Shown in pieces: positions 1 through 8,352 of a stretch of 26,316 nt of DNA (positions are counted from its first letter, which is position 1; each line of letters starts with the position of its first letter). The translations under genes were made by a program, and so were the position numbers. The stretch comes from Bacteroidales bacterium. GTDB lineage: Bacteria; Bacteroidota; Bacteroidia; Bacteroidales; GCA-2748055. Under the pieces are notes generated by a model that had not been told where the DNA came from, did not search any database, and saw nothing but the letters and a program-made list of their open reading frames with translations. The stretch spans positions 1 through 26,316 of the forward strand of contig JAGLTY010000003.1 of the NCBI GenBank assembly GCA_023135025.1, written 5' to 3'.

Positions 1-1671
1 GACTCTCCGTTCCTGGTTCACTTTTGCGGTGAAGGTGGCAGCGGGATCTTCCGGCAGTTTTTTAACCACATGGATGATCAGTTCATTCTCCTTCCGGGTA
101 TCGATGATCTCCACCTTCTCCTTCTCATTTTCGATGATCCCGCGGTCGCCGACCTGTCCGCCGCTCTCGGCATAGAAGGGGGTAAGGTTAAACACCAGGT
201 GGTATAACTCACGTTTTTTGGCCACCACTTTCCGGTAGCGGGTAATCTTCACCTCTGTGGTGAGCCATTCGTACCCCACGAACTCCTCCGTATCATCAGA
301 CATCAGCACTGTCCAGTCGCCCGACTCACTCTCTGCCGCTCTCTTGGAGCGGTTCTTCTGGGCATCCATCTCTCTATGGAACTCCTCCCGGTTTACCTTC
401 ATCCCCTGTTCGGAGAGGATCAGCTCGGTCAGGTCAAGCGGAAATCCGAAGGTATCATAGAGGATAAAGACCTCTCTTCCGTGGATGGTCTGACTCTTCT
501 CAGCTTTGGCTTTCTCCACCAGCCGGTCGAGTAGTCCCATGCCTGTTTCGAGGGTGGAGAGGAACGACTGCTCCTCCTCCCTGATCACGCGTTGAATCAG
601 ATCCTGTTGCGCCTCCAGTTCGGGGAAGGCACCTCCCATGGTACGGACCAGGGCAGGGACCAGGGTGTGCATAAAGGGCTCCTTCCGGTCGAGATAGGTA
701 TATCCGTACCTGACCGCCCTTCGAAGGATCCTGCGGATCACATATCCTGCCTTGTTATTGGAGGGAAGCTGACCGTCTGCAATGGAGAATGCGATGGCCC
801 TCAGGTGGTCGGCCACAACGCGCATGGCCACATCGGTGGACCGGTCCGATCCGTAAGGGGTGCCGGAGAGTCGGGCGATCTCCCCGATAATGGGCTGAAA
901 AAGATCTGTATCGTAACTGGATTTTTTCTGCTGTTTGGCCATGCAGAGCCGTTCAAATCCCATGCCGGTGTCTACATGCTTTTCAGGCAGGTTCTCCAGC
1001 TCCCCGCTGGCTTTCCGGTTGAACTGGATAAATACCAGGTTCCAGATCTCGATCACCAGCGGATGGTCGCGGTTGACCAGGTCGCCACCGGGCACCCTCT
1101 TTCGCTCCTCTTCATCGCGCAGGTCCAGGTGAATTTCAGAGCAGGGACCGCAAGGTCCTGTATCGCCCATCTCCCAGAAGTTATCTTTTCTGGAGCCATC
1201 GAGGATACGATAGGGGGGGAGATACTCCTTCCAGTGGTCATAAGCCTCCTGGTCGCGTTCCACCCCGTCTTTGGGATCACCTTCGAAAACAGTGACATAG
1301 ATCCGGTCGGTCCCAAGCTTCATTCTTTTGGTGAGGAACTCCCAGGCCCATTCAATCGCCTCTTTTTTGAAATAGTTGCCAAAGGACCAGTTTCCCAGCA
1401 TCTCGAACATGGTATGGTGGTAGGTATCGTGACCCACCTCTTCCAGATCGTTGTGCTTGCCGGTAACCCGCAGGCATTTCTGGGAATCAGTGATCCTCTT
1501 TTCAGAGGGCTTGCGCGTTCCCAGGAAATAGTCCTTGAACTGGTTCATACCCGCATTGGTAAACATCAGTGTGGGATCGTTCTTTAAAACCATGGGGGCA
1601 GAGGGGAGAACCAGGTGCTGTTTCTCCTTAAAAAATTCCAGAAATGAGTGTCTGATCTCCTGTGATGTCAT
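1..1671 (-). CDS. alaS: Alanyl-tRNA synthetase, 3' end beyond the window
   Basis: Charges tRNA-Ala with alanine in the cytoplasm. The frame is open from an ATG at 1671 to the left edge, giving 557 codons of a protein that is usually about 870 residues. The N-terminus has the class II aminoacylation domain, with the family segments [15 protein letters not shown] and [17 protein letters not shown], followed by [14 protein letters not shown]. Further on are the middle domain ([20 protein letters not shown]) and the start of the editing domain ([13 protein letters not shown]). The window stops shortly before the point where the HxxxH zinc/editing motif would be expected, so the end of the editing domain and the C-Ala domain lie outside. 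It is divergent from the M23 block, with 147 bases between. A -7 type element sits about 73 bases upstream of the ATG. The identification is secure; only the C-terminus is unseen. Confidence 0.97.
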   Translation of the reverse strand, partial: MTSQEIRHSFLEFFKEKQHLVLPSAPMVLKNDPTLMFTNAGMNQFKDYFLGTRKPSEKRITDSQKCLRVTGKHNDLEEVGHDTYHHTMFEMLGNWSFGNYFKKEAIEWAWEFLTKRMKLGTDRIYVTVFEGDPKDGVERDQEAYDHWKEYLPPYRILDGSRKDNFWEMGDTGPCGPCSEIHLDLRDEEERKRVPGGDLVNRDHPLVIEIWNLVFIQFNRKASGELENLPEKHVDTGMGFERLCMAKQQKKSSYDTDLFQPIIGEIARLSGTPYGSDRSTDVAMRVVADHLRAIAFSIADGQLPSNNKAGYVIRRILRRAVRYGYTYLDRKEPFMHTLVPALVRTMGGAFPELEAQQDLIQRVIREEEQSFLSTLETGMGLLDRLVEKAKAEKSQTIHGREVFILYDTFGFPLDLTELILSEQGMKVNREEFHREMDAQKNRSKRAAESESGDWTVLMSDDTEEFVGYEWLTTEVKITRYRKVVAKKRELYHLVFNLTPFYAESGGQVGDRGIIENEKEKVEIIDTRKENELIIHVVKKLPEDPAATFTAKVNQERRV

Positions 1672-1744
1672 CGAAATATTTTCTGTTAGATAAAAAAAAA
1701 GGTAACCCGGGAAGACAAATTTCGTAAAAAAACCAATAGAGGCG

Positions 1745-1752
1745 CAAAAATA
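1745..1752 (-). promoter_or_regulatory. Bacteroidota -7 element for alaS
   Basis: On the minus strand these bases read TATTTTTG, a perfect match to the Bacteroidota primary sigma factor -7 consensus TAnnTTTG. The alaS ATG lies 73 bases downstream. No clear TTTG/TTG -33 element is visible at the expected distance, so the call rests on the -7 box and its position between divergent genes. Confidence 0.45.
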
Positions 1753-1768
1753 ATTTTTTTGACTAATA

Positions 1769-1800
1769 TTTGGGATATTAATGGTCATTTTCTATTTTTA
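1769..1800 (+). promoter_or_regulatory. Candidate promoter for the first M23 gene
   Basis: TTTG at 1769-1772 is separated by 20 bases from TATTTTTA at 1793-1800, which matches TAnnTTTG except for the last base. The spacing suits Bacteroidota -33/-7 promoters. The element ends 18 bases before the ATG at 1819, which supports that start over the upstream in-frame start at 1759. Confidence 0.45.
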
Positions 1801-1818
1801 GCCCCCATAATCGAGAGG

Positions 1819-2811
1819 ATGTTAAGGAAGAAGTACTACATAAACCCGGAAACTCTTCGGTATGAGCGCGTTAAGTTAACGCAAAGGCAGATATTCCGCT
1901 ATGTGGGACTCTTCTCTTTTGGTCTGATTTCCCTGGCAATTTTGATGAGATATGGATTTGAGCGTATTTTCCCTACGCCCCGGCAAATTATTTATCAACA
2001 GGAAAACAGTACGCTAAGGTCCGAATATGCAGCTCTCAACTTCGAGCTACAAGAGGTTGAATCGCAATTGGTTGACCTTAGAAACAGGGACGACCGTTTC
2101 TACAGGGCCATCCTGAGCCTGGAACCGGTTCCCAACTCCATCCGCAGTGCGGGTACAGGTGGATCAGTACGCGACCAGCACCTGATGGTGATAAGAGAAC
2201 CGGGGATGATACTGGATGTATCGCATCGTCTCGATAAGATTTCAAACAAGGTAAGAATCCAGTCGACCAGTCTGGAGAATGTTTATGAGAAGGCTCTGAA
2301 TACCCAGCACTTCCTGGCATGCAAACCCTCCATCAACCCCATATCACCTGCCGATCCTTACTGGCTCACATCCATCTATGGGTACAGGAACGATCCCTTT
2401 AGCGGTAAACGTACTGCCCACCATGGTATCGATATGGCCGGGCCAGTCGGACTTGATATCCACTGTACCGGTGCAGGAACTGTGATTATCTCCCGGCTTA
2501 GCGGACACGGGTATGGGAAAGAGGTGGTAGTGGATCACGGTTTTGGCTATACCAGCCGTTATGCTCACCTGCATGACATCTATGTGGAGAAGGGACAAAA
2601 ACTGAAACGGGGTGAGGTACTTGGGACCTTGGGCAGCACAGGAAGATCGACCGGTCCGCATCTCCATTACGAAATCAGGAAAGATGGGAGGGCAGTGAAT
2701 CCCACCTATTTTTTCTACGAGAATCTCTCCTCTCAAGAGTACACTCTGCTTGCTTCTCAGGCCAGCTTTCCCGAAGGTCCGTATCAGTCGGTTGCCATGA
2801 GCCAGAAATAA
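1819..2811 (+). CDS. Membrane-anchored M23 (LytM) family metallopeptidase, paralog 1
   Basis: Predicted zinc endopeptidase acting on peptidoglycan cross-links in the periplasm, 330 residues. Residues 1-25 form a basic cytoplasmic tail containing NPETLRYERVKL. One membrane helix follows (about 27-45), then a periplasmic coiled coil (about 60-105) and a C-terminal LytM domain (about 185-310). The zinc and catalytic residues are all present: His201-xxx-Asp205, His250 in YAHLHD, and the HLH of GPHLHYEI. I chose the ATG at 1819 rather than the in-frame start at 1759 because it aligns with the start of paralog 3 and lies just after a candidate promoter. Paralogs 2 and 3 follow after 41 and 27 bases. 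It is likely involved in cell elongation or division, but the substrate cannot be read from the sequence. Confidence 0.9.
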   Translation: MLRKKYYINPETLRYERVKLTQRQIFRYVGLFSFGLISLAILMRYGFERIFPTPRQIIYQQENSTLRSEYAALNFELQEVESQLVDLRNRDDRFYRAILSLEPVPNSIRSAGTGGSVRDQHLMVIREPGMILDVSHRLDKISNKVRIQSTSLENVYEKALNTQHFLACKPSINPISPADPYWLTSIYGYRNDPFSGKRTAHHGIDMAGPVGLDIHCTGAGTVIISRLSGHGYGKEVVVDHGFGYTSRYAHLHDIYVEKGQKLKRGEVLGTLGSTGRSTGPHLHYEIRKDGRAVNPTYFFYENLSSQEYTLLASQASFPEGPYQSVAMSQK

Positions 2812-2823
2812 TTCCTATTTTTG
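2792..2823 (+). promoter_or_regulatory. Bacteroidota-type promoter for the second M23 gene
   Basis: TTG at 2792-2794, a gap of 21 bases, then TATTTTTG at 2816-2823, a perfect TAnnTTTG -7 element. The -33 part lies inside the end of paralog 1 and the -7 box lies in the 41-base gap, 29 bases before the ATG at 2853. The second M23 gene therefore probably has its own promoter as well as any read-through. Confidence 0.6.
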
Positions 2824-2852
2824 CACAGAATTGTTGGACCGATTTTGTATGA

Positions 2853-3815
2853 ATGGAGCAATCGCAGTTTAAATTTGACCCGGAAGATCTTAATTTCAAT
2901 AAGCTGGACGATAGTCTGAGCGCACGTATATGGCGCATAGTTATCTATGTGGCAGCAGTGGTGGTGATCGCTGTTCTGCTTAATGTGGTCTATTCACTCT
3001 TTTTTGATACGCCCAGGGAGCGACAGATTCGCAGGGAGAATGAGATGCTCCTGGAGCAGTACGAGGTACTCAGCGAGAGAAAGCAGATGGTCGATACTGT
3101 GATGCAGGAGGTGGAGCAGATCGACCGGGATATTTACCGTGTGATCTTTGAGACGGAACCGGTACAACCGGGTGAGAGCAAGGCTACCGGATTGACCTAT
3201 CAGAACCTTCTGAGGACCCCGGATGAGGAGATTGTAACTACCTCAGCATGGAAACTGGATTCCATGATCGGCCATTTGAACCAGACCGAATCCATGTATG
3301 ATATGTTGATGATCAAGGGGGAGAACCGCAATGAGATGCTTCCGGCCATTCCGGCCATCCAGCCTATCGAGAACCACGACCTGACCCTGATCGCTTCAGG
3401 TTTTGGTCACCGCATTCATCCCATCTATAAGATTCCCAAAATGCACAACGGGATCGATTTTTCTGCCCCTGTGGGTACTCCCGTTTATGCCACGGGAGAT
3501 GGACTGGTGCGGACCGTAACCCGTTCGGCACGTGGACTGGGAAACCAGATTCTGATCGACCATGGCTTTGGTTACCGCACCCTCTATGCATGCATGGACG
3601 AGCTGAATGTGAGGCAGGGAGAGCGGGTGAAGCGGGGCGATCTGATCGGCACGGTGGGCAATACCGGCCTGAGTGTGGCACCCCACCTTCATTATGAGGT
3701 GCATCTGAACGGTGAACCGATGAACCCTATAAACTATTTTTTCCTGGAGCTTTCGCCCGGTGAATATGACCGGCTGATTGAGATATCGATGATGTCGGGA
3801 CAGTCTTTTGATTAA
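2853..3815 (+). CDS. M23 (LytM) family protein, paralog 2, probably catalytically impaired
   Basis: 320 residues with the same plan as its two neighbours: a cytoplasmic tail with a diverged signature (FKFDPEDLNFNKL), a strong membrane helix at about 24-51, a coiled coil at about 55-95 and a C-terminal LytM domain at about 175-300. The zinc ligands are retained: His198-xxx-Asp202 in HNGIDF, and the HLH motif with His278 and His280. The third conserved histidine, seen as YAHL in paralog 1 and YGHC in paralog 3, is Cys247 here (YACMDE). In LytM-type enzymes that histidine helps activate the catalytic water. Known degenerate LytM proteins such as EnvC and NlpD activate amidases instead of cutting peptidoglycan, so a regulatory role is plausible. 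That role is inferred, not shown. Confidence 0.88.
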   Translation: MEQSQFKFDPEDLNFNKLDDSLSARIWRIVIYVAAVVVIAVLLNVVYSLFFDTPRERQIRRENEMLLEQYEVLSERKQMVDTVMQEVEQIDRDIYRVIFETEPVQPGESKATGLTYQNLLRTPDEEIVTTSAWKLDSMIGHLNQTESMYDMLMIKGENRNEMLPAIPAIQPIENHDLTLIASGFGHRIHPIYKIPKMHNGIDFSAPVGTPVYATGDGLVRTVTRSARGLGNQILIDHGFGYRTLYACMDELNVRQGERVKRGDLIGTVGNTGLSVAPHLHYEVHLNGEPMNPINYFFLELSPGEYDRLIEISMMSGQSFD

Positions 3816-3836
3816 TACACTTTTTTGGTATATTGC
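3807..3836 (+). promoter_or_regulatory. Weak candidate promoter for the third M23 gene
   Basis: TTTG at 3807-3810, an 18-base gap, then TATATTGC at 3829-3836, a degenerate form of TAnnTTTG. It ends only 6 bases before the ATG at 3843, so a transcript started here would have almost no leader. The match is poor, and read-through from the upstream gene is an equally good explanation. Confidence 0.25.
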
Positions 3837-3842
3837 ACCAGT

Positions 3843-4808
3843 ATGGAGAGATTCTGTTTTAACCCCCAAACACTGTCCTACCAGAAGATCGAACTCAGCC
3901 AGAGGCAGAAATTTTTGCGCTTTCTGGTTTTTTTAGGACTCTCTCTCTCCATTTCCACCGCATTTCTGTTTTTCAGGGACCAGCATATGCAATCACCCCA
4001 AATTGAAAATCTTGAGGTCACCCAACAGAAGATTACCTATGAACTGAACCTGATGAACAGGGATTTTGAACACTACAAGAGCACTCTTAATCAGGTGGCT
4101 TTTAATGATGATAATATCTACCGGGTCTATTTCGGGGTGCAGCCATGGTCTATCAGGAGTGTGGGTGTGGGGGGATCGCAAAAATATAGTTGGCTTCAGC
4201 AGCACAAATATGCAGATCTTCTGAGAGAGACCTACCTCAATATTGACCAGATCGAACGAAAACTGGTGATGCAATCCACCTCCTTTGATGAAGTGATCGC
4301 TCTGGCCTGGACCAAGGAGGAGTGGATGGCAGCACGACCCGCCATTCAACCCATTGGGATGAAGGATCTGGTTAGGTTCGGATCCTCTTTTGGAACACGG
4401 ATGCATCCCATCCTGAAGGTGGTCAGGCCCCATGAAGGAATTGACCTGACCGCACCCCGGGGAACCAATATCTATGCTACTGCAGATGGAGAGGTGCTCC
4501 AGGCGGGTTACAGGGCCGGTGGCTTCGGAAAAAAGGTACTGCTCGATCACGGATATGGATACCGCACGCTGTATGGCCATTGCGATGAGATTCTCGTGGA
4601 GGCCGGGCAGCAGGTTAAAAGGGGAGAGGTAATTGCCAGGGTGGGAAGCACCGGGCTCTCCAAGTCGCCCCATCTCCACTACGAGGTTCATGTGAACGGC
4701 CGCCCGGTCGATCCCATAAACTATTATGCCAACGACCTTTCGGCCAAAGAGTTTGAGCATATGATCGACATGCTCTCCAACGCCGATCCTTCATTTGATA
4801 TAAACTGA
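3843..4808 (+). CDS. Membrane-anchored M23 (LytM) family metallopeptidase, paralog 3
   Basis: Predicted periplasmic zinc endopeptidase of peptidoglycan, 321 residues. The N-terminal tail carries CFNPQTLSYQKIELSQRQ, closely matching the tail of paralog 1. A membrane helix follows at about 24-44, then a coiled coil at about 50-80 and a LytM domain at about 175-300. The active-site set is complete: HEGID (HxxxD), His246 in YGHCDE, and HLH in SPHLHYEV. I chose the ATG at 3843 because it aligns with paralog 1 at the start of the tail; an in-frame alternative start at 3825 would add six unconserved residues. The CapA-like gene begins within about 15 bases of the stop, suggesting co-transcription. 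Confidence 0.9.
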   Translation: MERFCFNPQTLSYQKIELSQRQKFLRFLVFLGLSLSISTAFLFFRDQHMQSPQIENLEVTQQKITYELNLMNRDFEHYKSTLNQVAFNDDNIYRVYFGVQPWSIRSVGVGGSQKYSWLQQHKYADLLRETYLNIDQIERKLVMQSTSFDEVIALAWTKEEWMAARPAIQPIGMKDLVRFGSSFGTRMHPILKVVRPHEGIDLTAPRGTNIYATADGEVLQAGYRAGGFGKKVLLDHGYGYRTLYGHCDEILVEAGQQVKRGEVIARVGSTGLSKSPHLHYEVHVNGRPVDPINYYANDLSAKEFEHMIDMLSNADPSFDIN

Positions 4809-4823
4809 TCCAAAGTGCAGCGT

Positions 4824-6074
4824 ATGAGGCTGGTGGTTGCAGGTTTTGTGATGTTGTTCGCTCTCACTTTGCAGGCGCAGGATCCCGATTCGCTTTCGCA
4901 TACGCAATCTGACACATTGATGAAACCGGGACCCGTTTTTCTCCCCGCCCCACTTTCGGGATACTGGAGTCAGGATACCCTATTGGATTCTGGCGAGCTG
5001 GAGGTGATTTTCGATAGCCTCGAAGTTTTTATTGAAGCTGAACCGTTGACCGATTCTATGCTCTGGAGCTATCTCTACCTGGACGATTCTCAGGAGGCGG
5101 ACCCCCTGACCATTATTGGCACTGGCGATATCATGCTGGGAACCAGCTATCCATCCGAAAGTTATCTGCCACCCGGTCAGGATTGTAGCCCCATACTGAG
5201 ACCGGTGCATGATGTTCTTCAGTCGGGGGACCTGCTTTTTGGGAACCTGGAGGGGGTTTTCTGTTCGGAGGGAGGAACACCAAAAAAATGTAAGGACCTG
5301 ACCAAATGCTATGTATTCAGAATGCCTGATCATTTTTTGTCATGTATCCTGGATGCGGGTTATGATCTGCTAAGTGTGGCCAATAACCATGTGAACGACT
5401 TTGGTTTGGCAGGCAGGGCATCCACAGCCGCACTGCTCGATTCGTCGGGGGTTGCCTATGCAGGATTTGTGACCCATCCATGGACCCTGTTTGAAAAGGG
5501 AGGGGTGACTTACGGATTTGCAGCTTTTGCTCCCAACCGGGGGACCATGGATCTGAAGGATTATGACCGGGCTGCTGAAATTACCGCCATGCTCGATTCC
5601 ATGGCCGATGTGGTGATTATCTCCTTTCATGGTGGCGCAGAGGGAAAGGAACACCAGCATGTTGTGCGTGGTGATGAGGAGTACCTGGGGCACAACCGGG
5701 GTAGTGTATACCATTTTGCACACAGGGTGGTGGATGCAGGCGCCGATGTGGTATTTGGACACGGGCCGCATGTGACAAGGGCGGTTGAGTTGTACTCAAA
5801 CCGGTTGATCTGTTATAGTTTGGGGAATTTTGCCACCTACAGGCGCTTTAACCTGAGGGGTCCCAATGGAATTGCCCCCATCGTAAAGGTGACCATCGAC
5901 AGGGAGGGCAGGTTCCTGCGGGGAGAGGTGGTCTCCATCTATCAACCGGGAGAGGGGGGCCCGAGGGTTGACCCTGCCGGCAGGGCAGTAGCAAAGCTGA
6001 AAGAGCTGACTGAATTTGATTTCCCGGGTCAGGAGCTGCTGGTGGATAGTGATGGGATTCTGTGGAAGAGGTAG
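4824..6074 (+). CDS. CapA family protein (PGA_cap, metallophosphoesterase fold)
   Basis: About 416 residues with an N-terminal signal peptide (MRLVVAGFVMLFALTLQAQ), so exported. A low-complexity, acidic stretch of about 85 residues precedes the PGA_cap domain at about 95-360. Family motifs appear in order: GTGDIMLG, GNLEGVF, VANNHVNDFG, SFHGGAEG and FGHGPHV, followed by YSLGNF. The family is named after CapA of poly-gamma-glutamate capsule synthesis but also includes many envelope proteins of unknown function, so no substrate is assigned. A GTG at 4815 is an alternative start; the ATG at 4824 gives a cleaner signal peptide. Its position directly behind three M23 genes suggests a cell-envelope role. 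A second, diverged CapA-like protein lies at 8353-9438 on the other strand. Confidence 0.85.
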   Translation: MRLVVAGFVMLFALTLQAQDPDSLSHTQSDTLMKPGPVFLPAPLSGYWSQDTLLDSGELEVIFDSLEVFIEAEPLTDSMLWSYLYLDDSQEADPLTIIGTGDIMLGTSYPSESYLPPGQDCSPILRPVHDVLQSGDLLFGNLEGVFCSEGGTPKKCKDLTKCYVFRMPDHFLSCILDAGYDLLSVANNHVNDFGLAGRASTAALLDSSGVAYAGFVTHPWTLFEKGGVTYGFAAFAPNRGTMDLKDYDRAAEITAMLDSMADVVIISFHGGAEGKEHQHVVRGDEEYLGHNRGSVYHFAHRVVDAGADVVFGHGPHVTRAVELYSNRLICYSLGNFATYRRFNLRGPNGIAPIVKVTIDREGRFLRGEVVSIYQPGEGGPRVDPAGRAVAKLKELTEFDFPGQELLVDSDGILWKR

Positions 6075-6153
6075 TTCGCACGACTCTAATACGGTTTGAT
6101 TCTACAGCGGAAATGATTAAATTGAACTCTGTTTTACTGAAAACTAGTGCCAT

Positions 6154-6483
6154 ATGCCTTATAAAGAAACCAAAGTTGAAAAACTCTATTACTCCATCGG
6201 AGAGGTGGCAAAAATGTTTGATGTCAACACCTCCCTGATCAGGTTCTGGGAGAAGGAGTTTGATATCATCAAACCAAAAAAGAACAAAAAGGGCAACCGG
6301 CTTTTTACCAAGAAGGATATCGACAATTTTCATATTATCTATCATCTGGTAAAGGAGAAGGGGATGACCCTCAAGGGAGCCAGGAAGAAGATGAAGGAGA
6401 ACAAGGAGGATACAGAACACAATTTTGAAATCGTCAGGTCCCTGGAACAGATCAAGGAGATGCTCACAGACCTGGTTTCATGA
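6154..6483 (+). CDS. MerR-type helix-turn-helix transcriptional regulator
   Basis: 109 residues. The MerR DNA-binding domain covers about residues 10-80, with YYSIGEVAKMFDVNTSLIRF as the helix-turn-helix and NRLFTKKDIDNFHIIYHLVK as the wing and following helix. A short, charged helical tail follows, probably for dimerisation. There is no C-terminal effector-binding domain and no cysteine metal site, so it belongs to the short MerR group common in Bacteroidota, and its inducer (if any) cannot be predicted. Its stop codon overlaps the ATG of the Nif3-like gene (ATGA), indicating translational coupling. The 79 bases upstream hold TTTG (6095-6098), a 19-base gap and TAAATTG (6118-6124), a weak promoter candidate. 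Confidence 0.9.
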   Translation: MPYKETKVEKLYYSIGEVAKMFDVNTSLIRFWEKEFDIIKPKKNKKGNRLFTKKDIDNFHIIYHLVKEKGMTLKGARKKMKENKEDTEHNFEIVRSLEQIKEMLTDLVS

Positions 6484-7577
6484 TACCACTCAGGGAGATT
6501 ACCGGCTACCTGGAGGGCCTGGCACCACTCTCTCTCCAGGAATCGTACGATAATTCAGGATTGCAGGTAGGCGATCCCGGCATGGAAGTGACCGGGATAC
6601 TGGTGGCACTGGATGTGACCGAAGAGGTGTTGCTGGAAGCGGAAAAACTGGGGTTTAACCTGGTAGTAGCTCATCATCCTATAATTTTTGCGGGACTTAA
6701 ATCAATTACCGGGAGAAAGGGGCCCGAGCGTATCGTGAAACTGGCCATTCAGAAAGATATAGCCATCTACAGCGGCCATACCAACTTTGATGCCATTTCA
6801 GGTGGGGTGAACAGTGCACTGGCAAACAGATTGGGGCTGGTTGACCAGCAGATTCTGGCTCCTGTGAGTGGAGAGCTGAAGAAGGTGGTGGTCTATGTGC
6901 CACATGCACAATTGGAGCAGGTGCGGCAGGCCATGTTTGATGCCGGGGCCGGAGAGATAGGCGCATACGATAGCTGCAGTTTTAATATAGAGGGTACAGG
7001 GACCTTCAGGGGAGGAGAAGGGAGCCATCCGTTTGCAGGTGAAACCGGGGTGTTTCACCAGGAACCGGAGACCAGGCTGGAGACCATTATTCCTGCCAGC
7101 CTGGCGGGCAGGGTAGTCAGGGCCATGACTGCAGCACACCCCTACGAAGAGGTGGCTTATGATATCTATCCACTGGATAACCAGGATCCCCGGAGGGGCA
7201 TGGGGATGATTGGCCAACTGGAGGATCCTATGGAGGAAGAGCTCTTCCTGGGATTTCTAAAGGACCGTTTCAGGGCCGGTGTTATCAGGCATACCATCCT
7301 GCTGGGAAAACCAGTGAGAAAGGTGGCTGTTTGCGGCGGATCGGGCAGTTTCCTGCTGGGAAAGGCAAAAGCTGCCGGGGCAGATGTTTTTGTGACGGGC
7401 GATATGAAATACCATCAGTTTTTTGAAGCTGAGGGGAAGATTGTGGTGATGGATATCGGTCATTTTGAAAGTGAGCAGTTTACACGGGAGCTTTTTTATG
7501 ATCTACTTATGAAAAAATTCCCTAAATTTGCAGTCCGTTTATCGGAAACAGAAAAAAATCCAATTAAATATTTTTAG
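6480..7577 (+). CDS. Nif3-like dinuclear metal centre hexameric protein
   Basis: 365 residues, the long form of the Nif3/YbgI (DUF34) family. Metal-binding residues are visible: His65-His66 in VVAHHPIIF, Asp104 in HTNFDA, and His328-xxx-Glu332 in IGHFESEQ. Between the two Nif3 halves, roughly residues 130-230, lies the CutA/PII-like insertion typical of long members. This part ends with AHPYEEVAYDIYPL. The second half resumes with VAVCGGSGSFLLGKA and FVTGDMKYHQF. The exact reaction is unsettled for the family; hydrolase and metal-chaperone roles have been proposed. It overlaps the MerR gene by four bases and is followed after three bases by the zinc-ribbon gene, so the three genes very likely form one operon. 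Confidence 0.95.
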   Translation: MIPLREITGYLEGLAPLSLQESYDNSGLQVGDPGMEVTGILVALDVTEEVLLEAEKLGFNLVVAHHPIIFAGLKSITGRKGPERIVKLAIQKDIAIYSGHTNFDAISGGVNSALANRLGLVDQQILAPVSGELKKVVVYVPHAQLEQVRQAMFDAGAGEIGAYDSCSFNIEGTGTFRGGEGSHPFAGETGVFHQEPETRLETIIPASLAGRVVRAMTAAHPYEEVAYDIYPLDNQDPRRGMGMIGQLEDPMEEELFLGFLKDRFRAGVIRHTILLGKPVRKVAVCGGSGSFLLGKAKAAGADVFVTGDMKYHQFFEAEGKIVVMDIGHFESEQFTRELFYDLLMKKFPKFAVRLSETEKNPIKYF

Positions 7578-7580
7578 TAA

Positions 7581-8348
7581 ATGGCGAAAGCAAAAAAAGG
7601 TGCAGAAGTTGCAGAGATGACAGTTGCTGAGAAATTGAAAGCGTTGTATGACCTGCAGCTGGTAGATACTGCCATAGATAAAATCAGAATCCTTCGCGGG
7701 GAGTTACCCCTTGAGGTTCAGGATCTTGAAGATGAAATTGAAGGACTGCAGACCAGGGTTTCCAAGTATGATGATGACATAGAAAGTCTGGAGAAATCCA
7801 TCAGTGGGAAGAAGCATGAGATTTCCAAGTCCCAGGAGCTTATCAAGAAATACGAGGAGCAGCAGAACAATGTAAGGAACAACCGGGAGTATGACTCTCT
7901 CTCCAAGGAGATTGAGTTCCAGACCCTTGAAATTGAACTTTCTGAAAAGCGCATCCGTGAGTTTACTGTTCAGATTGACGAAAAGAAGGTGGTTATAGGG
8001 GAGTCGACCGAGGTGTTGGAAGGACGTAAACTGGACCTGGAGAATAAGAAGAAGGAGCTGGAGGATATTATCGATGAGACCAAAAAGGAGGAGAGTGTGA
8101 TGGAGAAGAAGTCAGCCGGTCTGGAGGCTATTATCGAGGAGCGTCTGATTTCGGCCTATAAGAAGATCAGGTTAAATGCCCGCAACGGACTGGCTGTTGT
8201 GCCGGTTGAACGTGATGCATGTGGCGGATGTTTTAACAAGATTCCTCCCCAGCGTCAGCTGGATATTGCATCCCGGAAAAAGATTATCGTCTGTGAATAT
8301 TGCGGACGAATCCTGGTGGATTCCAGGGACAATGAGGCGGGGAAATAG
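7581..8348 (+). CDS. Coiled-coil protein with C-terminal C4 zinc ribbon
   Basis: 255 residues. After a short lysine-rich start, residues about 15-195 are a long, highly charged coiled coil. The C-terminus is a zinc ribbon: CGGC, then 23 residues later CEYC within IIVCEYCGRILVDS. This is the architecture of the bacterial zinc-ribbon family formerly called DUF164. Bacterial relatives have been proposed to act in translation or nucleic-acid binding, but no function can be assigned here from sequence alone. The gene begins three bases after the Nif3-like stop codon, so it is almost certainly co-transcribed with merR and nif3. Its stop codon is four bases from the stop of the convergent CapA-like gene, leaving no room for an independent terminator. 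Confidence 0.9.
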   Translation: MAKAKKGAEVAEMTVAEKLKALYDLQLVDTAIDKIRILRGELPLEVQDLEDEIEGLQTRVSKYDDDIESLEKSISGKKHEISKSQELIKKYEEQQNNVRNNREYDSLSKEIEFQTLEIELSEKRIREFTVQIDEKKVVIGESTEVLEGRKLDLENKKKELEDIIDETKKEESVMEKKSAGLEAIIEERLISAYKKIRLNARNGLAVVPVERDACGGCFNKIPPQRQLDIASRKKIIVCEYCGRILVDSRDNEAGK

Positions 8349-8352
8349 CCCT

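Noticed and set aside
592..1587. Long open frame on the plus strand opposite alaS
   Set aside because: It is fully antisense to a clear alanyl-tRNA synthetase frame, shows no recognisable domain, and its length is explained by codon bias of the opposite strand.
3993..4760. 255-codon minus-strand frame opposite M23 paralog 3
   Set aside because: Antisense to a gene with complete catalytic motifs; composition is odd (rich in Pro, His and Ser) with no family signature.
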